Assembly: GCA_023390785.1 (NCBI GenBank)
Contig: JAEWCE010000067.1
Coordinates: forward strand, 1-31,822
Reading direction: 5' to 3'
DNA length: 31,822 nt
From: Pseudomonadota bacterium
Lineage (GTDB): Bacteria > Pseudomonadota > Alphaproteobacteria > Rhizobiales > Devosiaceae
Part shown: piece after piece, positions 7,890 through 16,265 of the stretch
How positions within the stretch are numbered: the stretch's first letter is position 1
Layout of the letters: each line of letters starts with the position of its first letter
Translations under genes and position numbers: made by a program
Notes under the pieces: generated by a model
Told to the model about the DNA's origin: nothing
What the model saw: only the letters and a program-made list of their open reading frames with translations
The model's database searches: none

Positions 7890-8687
7890 TCATGGCGTGC
7901 CGAGCAGTCGGCGCATCTCCGCGGCGCCGCGCCGGGCCAGGTCCGGGGACGCGGCGGCGATGAAGAACGGGTTGAGATTGTCGCCGCCCTTGCCGTAGGC
8001 GAGCGGGCTGCCATCGAGGCAAAGCACTGATCCGCCAGCAGATTCCAGGATCGCCTGGCCGGCGGCGGTGTCCCATTCCGAGGTGGGCGTGAAGCGCGGG
8101 TAGAGTTGCGCTTCACCCTTGGCGACCATGCAGAACTTCAGCGACGAGCCGACCGAGACATCCTCAACCACCTGGAATGTCTCGCAAAACCCCTCCAGCG
8201 CCCCATGCCCGTGCGAGCGCGACGCGACGACCTTCATCGGGCCATCGACCACCGTGCGCAGCGGCAGGTGCTCGTCGCGAAGGGTGATTTCGTAAGCGCC
8301 ATCGGGACTTGCAACGAACGTTGCACCCGTCGCGGGGGCCAGCACCACCCCATGCGTTGGACGCCCAGCCTCGCAGAGCGCGATATTGACCGTGAACTCG
8401 CCGTTGCACGCCACGAATTCCTTAGTCCCATCAAGGGGATCGACGACGAAGAAGCGCTCGCCGAGACGCGGCACGATGCCGGCCGCCACGCTCTCTTCCG
8501 CCAGCACCGGCAGGGTCGTGGATGCCAGATGCTCGAGGATGATGGTCTCGGCACGCTGGTCGGCGAGCGTCACCGGCGATCCATCCGACTTCGAAACATG
8601 ATCGAAATCAGAGAGATAGACCTCCATGATGGCGGTCGACGCGGCGCGTGCGGCGGTGAGCATCAGCTCGAGCATTGGCGTGGACAT
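7890..8687 (-). CDS. cysQ: 3'(2'),5'-bisphosphate nucleotidase CysQ
   Basis: A 265-residue member of the inositol-monophosphatase/CysQ superfamily. It removes the 3'-phosphate from PAP (and PAPS), which accumulate during sulfate assimilation and acyl-carrier maturation. The metal-binding set is complete: E64-E65 in LAEES, the D83-PLDGT-88 motif followed by KEF, and D206 in WDTAAG (205-210). Length fits CysQ, and the KEF after DPLDGT favours CysQ over plain inositol monophosphatase. The ATG at 8687 is 69 bases from the divergent kynU start. No sulfur-assimilation gene is adjacent. Confidence 0.9.
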   Translation of the reverse strand: MSTPMLELMLTAARAASTAIMEVYLSDFDHVSKSDGSPVTLADQRAETIILEHLASTTLPVLAEESVAAGIVPRLGERFFVVDPLDGTKEFVACNGEFTVNIALCEAGRPTHGVVLAPATGATFVASPDGAYEITLRDEHLPLRTVVDGPMKVVASRSHGHGALEGFCETFQVVEDVSVGSSLKFCMVAKGEAQLYPRFTPTSEWDTAAGQAILESAGGSVLCLDGSPLAYGKGGDNLNPFFIAAASPDLARRGAAEMRRLLGTP

Positions 8688-8756
8688 GCTTGCCGTTTAG
8701 GGGGACATCGCGGCGCTGTCTATCGACATTTGCACCGCGATTTCGTTGATGCCTGC

Positions 8757-9965
8757 ATGGCCTTAGGGGACACAAAATCGCTCGATCTCGCCGACCCGCT
8801 GGCGCCGCTGCGCGAGCGCTTCGTGTTGCCCGAGGGCGTCATCTACCTCGACGGCAACTCCCTTGGCGCGCTGCCGCGGTCGGTGCCGCCGCGCCTGGCC
8901 GAGGTGATCGGCACCCAATGGGGTCGCGACCTCATCACCAGCTGGAACGTGCACGACTGGATCGACCTGCCGCGGCGGGTCGGCGACAAGCTGGCGCCGC
9001 TGCTCGGCGCCGAGCCCGGCAGTGTGATGGTCGCCGATTCCACCTCCGTCAACATTTTCAAGCTGTTGGCGGCGGCGCTTGAGAAGCGGCCCGAGCGCCA
9101 AATGATCCTGACCGAGGAGGGGAACTTCCCCACCGACATCTACATCGCCGAGGGCCTCGCACGCCTCACCGGCCATGACATTGTTGCCGGCGATCTGACG
9201 GAGATCGACGACACCACCGCAATCGTCATGGTCACCGAGGTAAACTATCGCACCGGCGCACGCCACGACATGGCGGAGCTGACCCGCCGCGCCCACGAGG
9301 CCGGCGCGCTAACCGTCTGGGATCTCTGCCATTCCGCCGGCGCCGTGCCGCTCGACCTCGCCGGCTGCGGCGCCGACTTCGCCGTCGGCTGCGGCTACAA
9401 GTTCCTCAACGGCGGCCCCGGTGCGCCCGCCTTCGCCTACGTCGCCCCCCGCCACCAGCAGGACCTGCGACAGCCGTTGCAGGGCTGGCTCGGCCACGCC
9501 GCGCCGTTCGAGTTCGCACCGGAATACCGGCCCGGCACCGGTGTCGATGCCCTGCGCGCCGGCACGCCGCCGATCCTGTCGATGTCGGCCCTCGACGCGG
9601 CGCTCGATGCCTTCGACGGCGTCGACATGATATCGGTGAAGCGCAAGGCCGATGCGCTGTTCGATCTCTTCGCCGACGAAATCGGCCGGCGGGCCCCCGA
9701 GCTCGAGATCATCACGCCGCGGGAGGCGACGCAGCGCGGCTCGCAGATCAGTCTCCGCCATCCTGAGGCCTATGCGGTCATGCAGGCGCTGATCGCCCGC
9801 GGTGTCATCGGCGATTTCCGCCAGCCAGACATCATCCGCCTCGGCCTGACGCCGCTTTATCTCCGCTATCAGGACATCTATCGCGCCGCCGAAGTGCTGG
9901 GCGAGGTGATCGCCGCGCGCGCCTGGGACCGGCCGGAGTTCAAGCGAAAGGCGAAGGTCGTCTAG
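8757..9965 (+). CDS. kynU: Kynureninase
   Basis: A 402-residue PLP enzyme that cleaves L-kynurenine to anthranilate and alanine in tryptophan breakdown. Family landmarks are YLDGNSLGALP near the start, DSTSVNIFKLL, VWDLCHSAGAVPLDLAG (the Asp that holds the PLP ring) and the PLP-lysine motif VGCGYKFLNGGPG with K215. The frame is open well upstream of 8757, but the earlier part is a shadow of cysQ; the ATG at 8757 gives a normal length and has no strong ribosome site. No tryptophan dioxygenase or kynurenine formamidase gene is nearby. Its TAG overlaps the TAG of the convergent oxidoreductase gene in a shared CTAG. Confidence 0.92.
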   Translation: MALGDTKSLDLADPLAPLRERFVLPEGVIYLDGNSLGALPRSVPPRLAEVIGTQWGRDLITSWNVHDWIDLPRRVGDKLAPLLGAEPGSVMVADSTSVNIFKLLAAALEKRPERQMILTEEGNFPTDIYIAEGLARLTGHDIVAGDLTEIDDTTAIVMVTEVNYRTGARHDMAELTRRAHEAGALTVWDLCHSAGAVPLDLAGCGADFAVGCGYKFLNGGPGAPAFAYVAPRHQQDLRQPLQGWLGHAAPFEFAPEYRPGTGVDALRAGTPPILSMSALDAALDAFDGVDMISVKRKADALFDLFADEIGRRAPELEIITPREATQRGSQISLRHPEAYAVMQALIARGVIGDFRQPDIIRLGLTPLYLRYQDIYRAAEVLGEVIAARAWDRPEFKRKAKVV

Positions 9966-10564
9966 AAGCGGCCGATGACCCGCTTCACCTTGTCGATGAA
10001 GGCCTTGAGGCCCTCCGGGCTGACATTGTTCATGTCATAGAGGGCGAGATAGGTGGGAGGAAGCCAGCCGCCGAAGGTGACCCAGCCCCAGCGTTTCGCC
10101 ATGCGGCGCGGCGGATCGCCCATGATCCAGGTGCGGAAGCGGTCGCCGCCATAGGAGGTGACGAACGCCACCTTCCTGATGTGCTTGAGGTTGGGCTTGA
10201 GCCTGCCCTTGTCCGGCCCATCGCCGCCTTCGAGTACGAAGGAGACCCCCGGCATGAACACGCGGTCGAAATAGCCCTTGAGGATCGCCGGAAAGCCGTA
10301 GTTCCACACCGGATGCACGATGACCAGGCCCTCGGCCGCCATCAGCCGGTCCACATAAGGCTTGAGCTCGGGCGTTACGTTGTCGGGCACGTCGTGATAG
10401 GTGAGGCGCCCCTCTCGGCTCATCACCGGATCGAAGCCTTCGGCATAGAGGTCGACCGGATCGACCTCATGTCCCTTGGCCCGGAGCGTGTCGAGAACGG
10501 CATCATAGAGCGCGTGGTTGAAACTCTCCTCGACCGGGTGGGCGTGGAGCACCATCACGCGCAT
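9962..10564 (-). CDS. Flavodoxin-fold NAD(P)H oxidoreductase (quinone-reductase-like)
   Basis: A 200-residue protein of the Flavodoxin_2 family (NQO1, MdaB and KefF relatives). It begins with the FMN/FAD phosphate-loop strand VMVLHAHPVEESFNHAL, has the cofactor-contact segment VHPVWNYGFPAILKGYFDRVF and continues with SYGGDRF. It should transfer electrons from NAD(P)H to a quinone or another small acceptor. The start ATG at 10564 overlaps the stop of the FAD oxidase by one base, so it is the last gene of the six-gene catabolic operon. It may recycle electrons or detoxify a product of the upstream oxidase (inference). The frame stays open to 11008, but that part is antisense or shadow sequence. 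Confidence 0.83.
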   Translation of the reverse strand: MRVMVLHAHPVEESFNHALYDAVLDTLRAKGHEVDPVDLYAEGFDPVMSREGRLTYHDVPDNVTPELKPYVDRLMAAEGLVIVHPVWNYGFPAILKGYFDRVFMPGVSFVLEGGDGPDKGRLKPNLKHIRKVAFVTSYGGDRFRTWIMGDPPRRMAKRWGWVTFGGWLPPTYLALYDMNNVSPEGLKAFIDKVKRVIGRF

Positions 10565-11979
10565 CAGGCGGCCCCGAGCGTCTTCAGGCCCTCGAACAGC
10601 CAGGCGCGTCCCGACTCGAAATCGAAGTTCGGATCGTCCCAGGCGATCATCTTGCCCGGGTTGAGGATGCCTTTGGGGTCTGCCTGCTTCTTGAATTCGA
10701 GCTGATTGCGATCGGTCTTCTTCATGCCGCCTTCCTCGAGGGTATAGCGATGCGGGTTGAAGACGAGGCAGCCATTGGCCTCGTGCAGCCGGATGATCTC
10801 CTCGAGCCGCGCCTCGCTGGTGTAGCGGACGATCGGCAGCCCGGCGAAGACGATGTTGCCGTCGAAGCGGTTCATCTCGAGGTGCATCGGCATCTCGTCG
10901 CCGAACAGCTCGACCGCCCAGCGCACATGCTCCAGGTCGGGATATTGTGTCTGCAGATAGGTGATGCCGGGGTCGAGTTTCAGGCCGCGCAGTGTCGTGT
11001 GGTTCCACGCCAGCTCGTAGATCGGCGGCAGCTTCTTCTTTTCATCTTCGGGCAGGGTGTCGGTGCGCACCAGCAGGTCGCCCTTGTGGAAGGCGATGAG
11101 GTCCATCAGCGCCGGCACCGAGGCCGGCGCCGCCATCAGAAGCACCACCGACTGGTCGCGGTGCTTGATGTAGGGACGGTGGCGATTGAACCAGTCGTAG
11201 GGCACCGGCGCTGCGACCGGCGAGATCTCCTTGAGCAGCAGCCCGTCCTGGCGCGCGCATTGCTCGCCAAAGGCGCACGCCGCCATGATCGAATCGAAGC
11301 CGACCATGACGTCCACCCAATCGTAGGCCGCGGCGAGCGGCATCTCGGCCTCGACGATGATGCCGTTGGTGCCGTAGGCATGCGCCACCTTGAGGATGTC
11401 CGGTCCGATGAGGTCGAGCACGCGCGGCTCCGCCTCGCAGGTGATCACCTTGAGCCCGAGGATATTGCCGAAGTTCCGCAGCCCGCCCCAGCGAATGGAG
11501 CCGACCCCACCGGAGCCGCCGGCGATGAAGCCCCCCAATGTCGCCATGCGGTAGGTGGACGGATGAAAGCGCATTTCGCCGCCGACCGCGGCCCGCGTCT
11601 CGTCATCGAGTTTTTCGAGGATGATGCCGGCTTCCGCCCGAACGCGATCCCGTTCGATCCTGACGATGCGGGTGAGACCCGACAGGTCGAGGATCACACC
11701 GCCCGACAGTGGCATCGCCTGGCCGTAATTGCCGGTGCCGGCCCCACGCGGCGTCACCGGGACACCGGACCTGAAGGCGGCGGCGAGCACGAGCCTCACC
11801 TCCTCCTGGGTGCGTGGCGCAACGACGAGCTGGGCGGTGACGTGCTCGAGCTCGGCCTTGAGGCGCGGCGAGTACCAATAGTGGTCTCGGCTCTTCTGCA
11901 GGACGATCTTGGGGTGGTCCTGCACGGGAATATCGCCAAGCGCGGCGCGGAAGGCGGTCAGGTCCGAAGCGCTAGACAA
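10564..11979 (-). CDS. FAD-binding (PCMH/GlcD-type) oxidoreductase
   Basis: A 471-residue flavoprotein of the FAD_binding_4 family. The FAD pyrophosphate loop is PRGAGTGNYGQAMPLSGGV (residues 77-95), followed by the GGFIAGGSGGVGSIRWG stretch. The C-terminus has the usual NPHRYTLEEGG and ILNPGKM motifs. Family members oxidise 2-hydroxy acids, aldoses or related alcohols; the substrate here is unknown. The start is a TTG at 11979, only one base after the stop of the amidohydrolase gene, with no earlier in-frame start, which implies translational coupling. Its stop overlaps the next start by one base. The position between a deaminase-like amidohydrolase and a flavodoxin-fold reductase suggests an oxidation step in the same pathway. 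Confidence 0.84.
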   Translation of the reverse strand: MSSASDLTAFRAALGDIPVQDHPKIVLQKSRDHYWYSPRLKAELEHVTAQLVVAPRTQEEVRLVLAAAFRSGVPVTPRGAGTGNYGQAMPLSGGVILDLSGLTRIVRIERDRVRAEAGIILEKLDDETRAAVGGEMRFHPSTYRMATLGGFIAGGSGGVGSIRWGGLRNFGNILGLKVITCEAEPRVLDLIGPDILKVAHAYGTNGIIVEAEMPLAAAYDWVDVMVGFDSIMAACAFGEQCARQDGLLLKEISPVAAPVPYDWFNRHRPYIKHRDQSVVLLMAAPASVPALMDLIAFHKGDLLVRTDTLPEDEKKKLPPIYELAWNHTTLRGLKLDPGITYLQTQYPDLEHVRWAVELFGDEMPMHLEMNRFDGNIVFAGLPIVRYTSEARLEEIIRLHEANGCLVFNPHRYTLEEGGMKKTDRNQLEFKKQADPKGILNPGKMIAWDDPNFDFESGRAWLFEGLKTLGAA

Positions 11980-11980
11980 G

Positions 11981-13249
11981 TCAGGCCTCCATCAAATCGT
12001 CGAGTTCGCGATAGTCGGGCAGGGTGGTGTCGATCGGCGCGCCGCGGCGGATGACCTGCCGGTCTGCCTGCGGCCGCGACAGGAGCTCGGTCCAGGTGCG
12101 GGCACGGAAGGCCACGAGATCGGCCGGCGCCCCCACCTCGAGCCGCGCCGTGTACGAAAAGCCGGCGATCGCCGCCGCATCGTATCCCACACTCCCCGCC
12201 CAGCTCCAGGCCTCGTCCTGCGGATGGTCGAAATGCAGGATGCGGGCGCCCTCGCGCAGGACCTCCAGCGCGTCGAGGTCGCCATAGGCATAGAACGGGT
12301 CGCGCGCATTGTCGGAGGCGATGGCCACGGGCACGCCGGCGGCGCGGAGCTCCTTCACCAGCGTCACGCCGCGGCGGACAGGGGTGGCACGGCCGCCGGC
12401 GTCGCGATCCTGCAGGTACATGTTGCACATCGGCAGCGAGACGATGGCGATACCGGCGCGCGCCACCTTGTCGACGACGCGTTGCTGCGTTGCCGCGTCC
12501 TGCGCGGCCAGCGCGCAACAGTGGCCGGCGGTGACGCGGCCGGTATAGCCGGTCTCGATCACCGCGTCGGCCAGGCGCTCCAACGTGTCGGACGCCGGAT
12601 CGCCGGTCTCGTCGGCATGCACGTCGATGTCGAGGCCGAACTCGCCGGCCTTCTCCACCAGCGTCATCATGGCCTGCCCGGCGCGTGGATCTGACATCAC
12701 CGCGCCACCGAGCAAGCCGCCGACCTCCCGGACCTTGCGGGCAACGGCGTCGAGTTGCGCCGCATCGAGGATACAGTCGGCATGCACCAGGGCCACCGCC
12801 TGCAGCTCGATGCGGTCGCGCCAGGCGTCGCGCACGTCAGCGAAGAGGTCCCACGAGATCAGTTGCTGCGGCGGAATGGAGTCGAGATGTGTACGGATGG
12901 CGGCGGTGCCGTGCGCGTAGGCGCTGCGCAGGGCAAAGTCCATGCGCCGTCCGACGTCGGTCCTGGACCACAGGCCATCGCGATCGGTGGCCACGGCCAG
13001 CAGCGCGCCCATCCAGGTTCCGTCGGGGTTGGGCTTGCGCGGCCAGATCTGGCCCTTGTCGAGATGGGTGTGCACATCGATGAACGCCGGCAGCACCAGC
13101 CCGCCATCGAGGTCGTCGCCGTGGCCGGGCTGCGCGCGGGTGATGGCGGCGATGCGGCCGTCGGCGAGGGCGATGTCGACCCGTTCCAGGTCATTGCCGG
13201 GGCGGCCCAGCATCGCCGAAGGCACCGAGGCGTTGCGGAGGGTGCGCAT
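11981..13249 (-). CDS. Cytosine deaminase-like amidohydrolase (CodA family)
   Basis: A 422-residue TIM-barrel amidohydrolase. All metal and catalytic positions of E. coli CodA have counterparts: H60 and H62 in DVHTHLDKG, H211 and E214 in DVHADETGD, H243 in TAGHCCAL and D313 in ASDNARDPF. CodA-family enzymes deaminate cytosine, isocytosine, creatinine or related N-heterocycles, so the family is firm and the substrate is not. I chose the ATG at 13249, which overlaps the permease stop by one base; upstream sequence in frame is a shadow of the permease. Sharing an operon with an importer suggests it acts on the imported compound. Confidence 0.86.
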   Translation of the reverse strand: MRTLRNASVPSAMLGRPGNDLERVDIALADGRIAAITRAQPGHGDDLDGGLVLPAFIDVHTHLDKGQIWPRKPNPDGTWMGALLAVATDRDGLWSRTDVGRRMDFALRSAYAHGTAAIRTHLDSIPPQQLISWDLFADVRDAWRDRIELQAVALVHADCILDAAQLDAVARKVREVGGLLGGAVMSDPRAGQAMMTLVEKAGEFGLDIDVHADETGDPASDTLERLADAVIETGYTGRVTAGHCCALAAQDAATQQRVVDKVARAGIAIVSLPMCNMYLQDRDAGGRATPVRRGVTLVKELRAAGVPVAIASDNARDPFYAYGDLDALEVLREGARILHFDHPQDEAWSWAGSVGYDAAAIAGFSYTARLEVGAPADLVAFRARTWTELLSRPQADRQVIRRGAPIDTTLPDYRELDDLMEA

Positions 13250-14103
13250 CAGTTCTCGCGGCGCACGGCGCTCTCGTGCCAGCGATGCAGCACCAGCCAG
13301 GAGATGAACGAGGTGACGCCGAAGATGGCAACGCCGGTCAGCGTCATCAGGATCAGCGCGGCGTAGAGGCGCGGCATGTTGAGACGGTAGCCGGATTCGA
13401 GCAGGCGGAAGGCAAGGCCCGAGCCGGCGCCGGCGCTTCCGGCGGCGAACTCGGCGACCACGGCTGCGATCAGCGACAGCCCGCCGCCGATCCTGAGGCC
13501 GGTCATGAAGTACGGCATCGAGGCCGGAATCTTGAGATAGACGAGCTGCTGCCAGCGCCCGGCGCCATAGAGGTCGAACAGGTTGAGAAGGTTGTGATCG
13601 ACGCTCTTCAACCCCTGCACCATATTGCTGAGGATCGGGAAGAAGGCGACGAGGAACGCAACGATCAGCAGCGCCGTCTGGGTGTTGGGCGCGTAGATCA
13701 ACAGCAGCGGCGCGATGGCGACGATCGGCGTGACCTGCAGGATCACCGCGAAGGGAAACAGCGCCAGTTCGATCCATTTCGACTGCACCAGCACGATGGC
13801 GAGGCCGACGCCGCCGATCAGCGCCAGGATCAGCGCCTCGAAGGTGATCGACAGCGTGACCCACAGCGAGGGCAGGAGCGTCGGCCAGTCGGTGAGCAGC
13901 GCGCCGCCGACGTCGAGGGGGCTCGGCAGGATGTATTTGGGCGTGCCGCTCAGCACCACGTAGAGCTGCCAGACAAGGATGGCGACGAGCAGCATGCCGA
14001 CCGGCACGAGCACGCGCGCGACCTGCTCGCCGACCGGCGTTGCGGGCGGTGCGATCACGGTGTTGGCGTCGGTGCCAAGATTGGCGTCCACGGCTTCGGC
14101 CAT
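13249..14103 (-). CDS. ABC transporter permease (ThiX/SsuC/TauC type)
   Basis: A 284-residue inner-membrane protein with about six helices: residues 30-52, then segments around ALILALIGGVGLAIVLV, FAVILQVTPIVAIAPLLLIY and TALLIVAFLVAFFPIL, and two near the end. The cytoplasmic EAA-like loop that docks the ATPase is LVYLKIPASMPYFMTGLRIG. Length and pattern match BPD_transp_1 permeases of the nitrate/taurine/thiamine-precursor class. Start and stop overlap the neighbouring genes by one base each (TGATG), so it is locked into the operon. It should form the channel for the substrate carried by the NMT1-like binding protein. Confidence 0.9.
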   Translation of the reverse strand: MAEAVDANLGTDANTVIAPPATPVGEQVARVLVPVGMLLVAILVWQLYVVLSGTPKYILPSPLDVGGALLTDWPTLLPSLWVTLSITFEALILALIGGVGLAIVLVQSKWIELALFPFAVILQVTPIVAIAPLLLIYAPNTQTALLIVAFLVAFFPILSNMVQGLKSVDHNLLNLFDLYGAGRWQQLVYLKIPASMPYFMTGLRIGGGLSLIAAVVAEFAAGSAGAGSGLAFRLLESGYRLNMPRLYAALILMTLTGVAIFGVTSFISWLVLHRWHESAVRREN

Positions 14104-14912
14104 CAGTGGTTTCCTCCGCCGGCGTGGATGGCATCCTGCAGCGCCTTGCTGACCAGCGCCGTGGTGGCGCGATACTCCTCGGAGGTGCGGTAGGCCTCGC
14201 TGCGCGTCGCCGACGTCTCGAGCGGCAGATCGGCATAGACCTGTCCCGGCCGCGAGCGCATCACCACGATGCGGTTGCTGAGATAGGCGCTCTCGAACAC
14301 CGAGTGGGTCACGAAGACCACGGTGACGCCGGAGCGGCGCCAGAGCTCCAGCACGTCGTCGTTGAGCTTCTGCCGGGTGATCTCGTCGAGCGCCGCGAAC
14401 GGCTCGTCCATGAGCAGTAGCTTGGGGTTGGTGACCAGCGCGCGCGCGATGGAGACGCGCATCTTCATGCCGCCCGACAGCTCGCGCGGATAGGCCTCGG
14501 CGAAATCGGCGAGACCGACGGTTGCCAGCGTCTCCATGATGCGCGGCCGGGCCGCGTCCTTGCCGATGCCCTGCAGCTTCAGCGGCAGGTAGACATTGCC
14601 GAACACCGTGGCCCAGGGCATCAGCGTGGGGTCCTGGAAGACGAAGCCGATGTCGCCCTGTGGCAGACCCTTGGCATTGATGGTCGAGGCCGGCCATTCG
14701 ATGCGGCCGGAGGAGGGCGCGCCGAGCCCCGCGATGATCCTGAGCGCCGTCGACTTGCCGCACCCCGACGGCCCGAGCAGGCTGAGGAACTCGCCCTGCT
14801 CGACCGTCAGCGACATGTTGGAGAGCGCCAGGGTGCCGTTCGAGAACACCTTGGACACGCCATGCATGGCGACGACCGTGCGGTTGGCTGCCGATGCCGC
14901 CGGAGCTGCCAT
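14103..14912 (-). CDS. ABC transporter ATP-binding protein (ThiZ/SsuB/TauB type)
   Basis: A 269-residue ATPase with Walker A GPSGCGKST (residues 47-55), Q-loop VFQDPTLMPW, signature LSGGMKMR (from 145), Walker B ending D169-E170 in LLLMDEPFAALD and the switch histidine in THSVFES. FQDPTLMPW with LSGGMKMR is typical of the nitrate/sulfonate/thiamine-precursor importers. The ATG at 14912 has no visible ribosome site. A TTG about ten codons upstream, with GGA before it, is an alternative start. A hairpin just upstream separates the gene from the binding-protein gene. Confidence 0.9.
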   Translation of the reverse strand: MAAPAASAANRTVVAMHGVSKVFSNGTLALSNMSLTVEQGEFLSLLGPSGCGKSTALRIIAGLGAPSSGRIEWPASTINAKGLPQGDIGFVFQDPTLMPWATVFGNVYLPLKLQGIGKDAARPRIMETLATVGLADFAEAYPRELSGGMKMRVSIARALVTNPKLLLMDEPFAALDEITRQKLNDDVLELWRRSGVTVVFVTHSVFESAYLSNRIVVMRSRPGQVYADLPLETSATRSEAYRTSEEYRATTALVSKALQDAIHAGGGNH

Positions 14913-14952
14913 GGAGGGTGAGGTGTCAGTCAGGGTCAAGTCGTTGTTCCGG

Positions 14953-14980
14953 AAAAATGGAAGCGCGCCGCAGCGCGCCT
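14953..14980 (-). terminator. Attenuator-like terminator between binding-protein and ATPase genes
   Basis: On the minus strand AGGCGCGC (14980-14973) and GCGCGCTT (14968-14961) form an 8-bp stem with one G-U pair around TGCG. CCATTTTT (to 14953) follows, a short U-tract. It begins about 37 bases after the binding-protein stop and lies ahead of the rest of the operon. Partial termination here would give more binding protein than transporter and enzymes, a common arrangement for ABC importers. Confidence 0.6.
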
Positions 14981-15016
14981 CCTGGGTCAAACGCGAAGTC
15001 TGCCTTAGCGGCAGGC

Positions 15017-16024
15017 TTACTTCTTGACGAGGTCCATGCCCACGCCTTTGCACACGAACTGCGTGGTGTAGGCCTTCTTGTAGTCGATCGAGCCGTCGAC
15101 CAGCTTGAGCCCGACCAGCATGTCGAAGAACGATTTCTGCCGGTCGTCGGTCATGCAGCCGATGCCTTTGGTCTCGGCATCGCCGGACACCAGGATGCCG
15201 TGGTCCTTCATCTGCTTGAGGGTGAAGGCCAACTGCTCGTCGGTCATCTCCGGGTTGTCTTTCTTGATCAGGTCGTTGGCGGCTTTGTTGTCGCCGTAGA
15301 GGTAGTTGTACCACCCGATGATCGAGGCATCGACGAAGCGCTGCACCAGATCGGCCTTTTCGGCGACGTTCTTAGTGGTGGTCTCGATGGTGGTCGAGTA
15401 GGGCGCATAACCGTTGTCGGCGAACAGGAAGACGTTGGGCGCCTCGCCCATCGCCTTTTCCACCGCCAGAGGCTCGGAGGTTACGTAGCCCTGCTGCGCC
15501 GACATCTTGTCGGCGATGAAGGGCGCCGGGTTGAAGGTGTAGGGCTTGTACTGCTCATCCCTGAAGCCGGGGAAGTTGGCCTTCATCCACACGAAGTCAG
15601 TGACGAAGATGTCCTTGCCCATGAAGATGGTGTCGGCCTTGGCGATGTCGGCGAACGTGTCCATGCCGACGCCCTTGTGCGTCATCAGGATCTGCGGGTC
15701 CTTCTGGAACATGGCGGCGACGTTGATCACCGGGATGCCCTGCTTGATATCGTCGTAGAGGCTGAACTGGCCGCCCATGTAGAAGTCGATCTTGCCCGAG
15801 ATCAGCAACGCTTCGTTGGCCGCCTGCGGGCCGCCTTGCACGATTGTCACGTCGAGGCCGTACTTCTCGTAGGTGCCGTCGGCCACCGCCTGGTAGAAGC
15901 CGCCATGCTCGCCCTCGGCGAGCCAGTTGGTGCCGAAGCTGACCTTGTCGAGCGCCAGCGCCGGCGCGACTCCGGCGAGCGCGAACAGCGCGCTGGCCGC
16001 GAGCAGTCTGGATGTGAGTTGCAT
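15017..16024 (-). CDS. ABC importer periplasmic binding protein, NMT1/THI5-like
   Basis: A 335-residue secreted protein. The Sec signal peptide (residues 1-24, RLLAASALFALAGVAPALA) is followed by the family opening VSFGTNWLAEGEHGGFYQA and the signature segment YGLDVTIVQGGPQAANEALL. NMT1/THI5-like proteins bind thiamine pyrimidine precursors, riboflavin, nitrate, sulfonates and other small compounds. The CCCFC motif of yeast Thi5-type enzymes is absent, so this is a transporter subunit, not a synthase. Only two cysteines remain in the mature part (in GIGCMTDD and QFVCKG), possibly a disulfide. The ATG at 16024 has a good ribosome site (AGGGAGA). It is the first gene of the six-gene operon. Confidence 0.88.
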   Translation of the reverse strand: MQLTSRLLAASALFALAGVAPALALDKVSFGTNWLAEGEHGGFYQAVADGTYEKYGLDVTIVQGGPQAANEALLISGKIDFYMGGQFSLYDDIKQGIPVINVAAMFQKDPQILMTHKGVGMDTFADIAKADTIFMGKDIFVTDFVWMKANFPGFRDEQYKPYTFNPAPFIADKMSAQQGYVTSEPLAVEKAMGEAPNVFLFADNGYAPYSTTIETTTKNVAEKADLVQRFVDASIIGWYNYLYGDNKAANDLIKKDNPEMTDEQLAFTLKQMKDHGILVSGDAETKGIGCMTDDRQKSFFDMLVGLKLVDGSIDYKKAYTTQFVCKGVGMDLVKK

Positions 16025-16104
16025 GCGGTGGTCTCCCTGTTTCCCCTGAGATTCCCGGTTTCCGGCTGAGCCCTTGGTGACGCTCGGCGGCCGAAGGATG
16101 CCCT

Positions 16105-16132
16105 TTGGCGACATCTTAATGCTGATTAAGAT
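16105..16132. promoter_or_regulatory. Perfect 20-bp inverted-repeat operator over a candidate promoter
   Basis: ATCTTAATGCTGATTAAGAT (16113-16132) is an exact 8-4-8 inverted repeat in the 241-base gap between the divergent binding-protein and RidA genes. It is AT-rich in an otherwise GC-rich gap. On the plus strand TTGGCG (16105-16110) and TAAGAT (16127-16132) are 16 bases apart and could be -35 and -10 for the RidA arm, so a bound regulator would cover that promoter and could also control the minus arm. No regulator gene is adjacent. The size resembles GntR- or TetR-type sites, but the protein is unknown. Confidence 0.55.
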
Positions 16133-16265
16133 CGCGCGCCTGCCAAAAAGAAAAGCCCAAAATCGCGTCACTTCGCCCGTTGCTCAGAAACTGGGCGGAC
16201 AGGCGCGCTTTGGGGCTGGCAAACGTCCGGCATTGCCGCTTAGCTGGCCACTATTGAGGTTCGAT

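Noticed and set aside
8106..8756. A longer kynureninase with about 217 extra N-terminal residues
   Set aside because: The extra part is antisense to cysQ, and kynureninases begin close to the YLDGNSLG motif, as with the ATG at 8757.
16046..16051. CTGAGA in the gap before the RidA gene, reminiscent of a TPP riboswitch in a thiamine-like locus
   Set aside because: The second conserved block (CTGATCTGG-like) and the three-way helix arrangement are absent, so the hexamer alone is chance.
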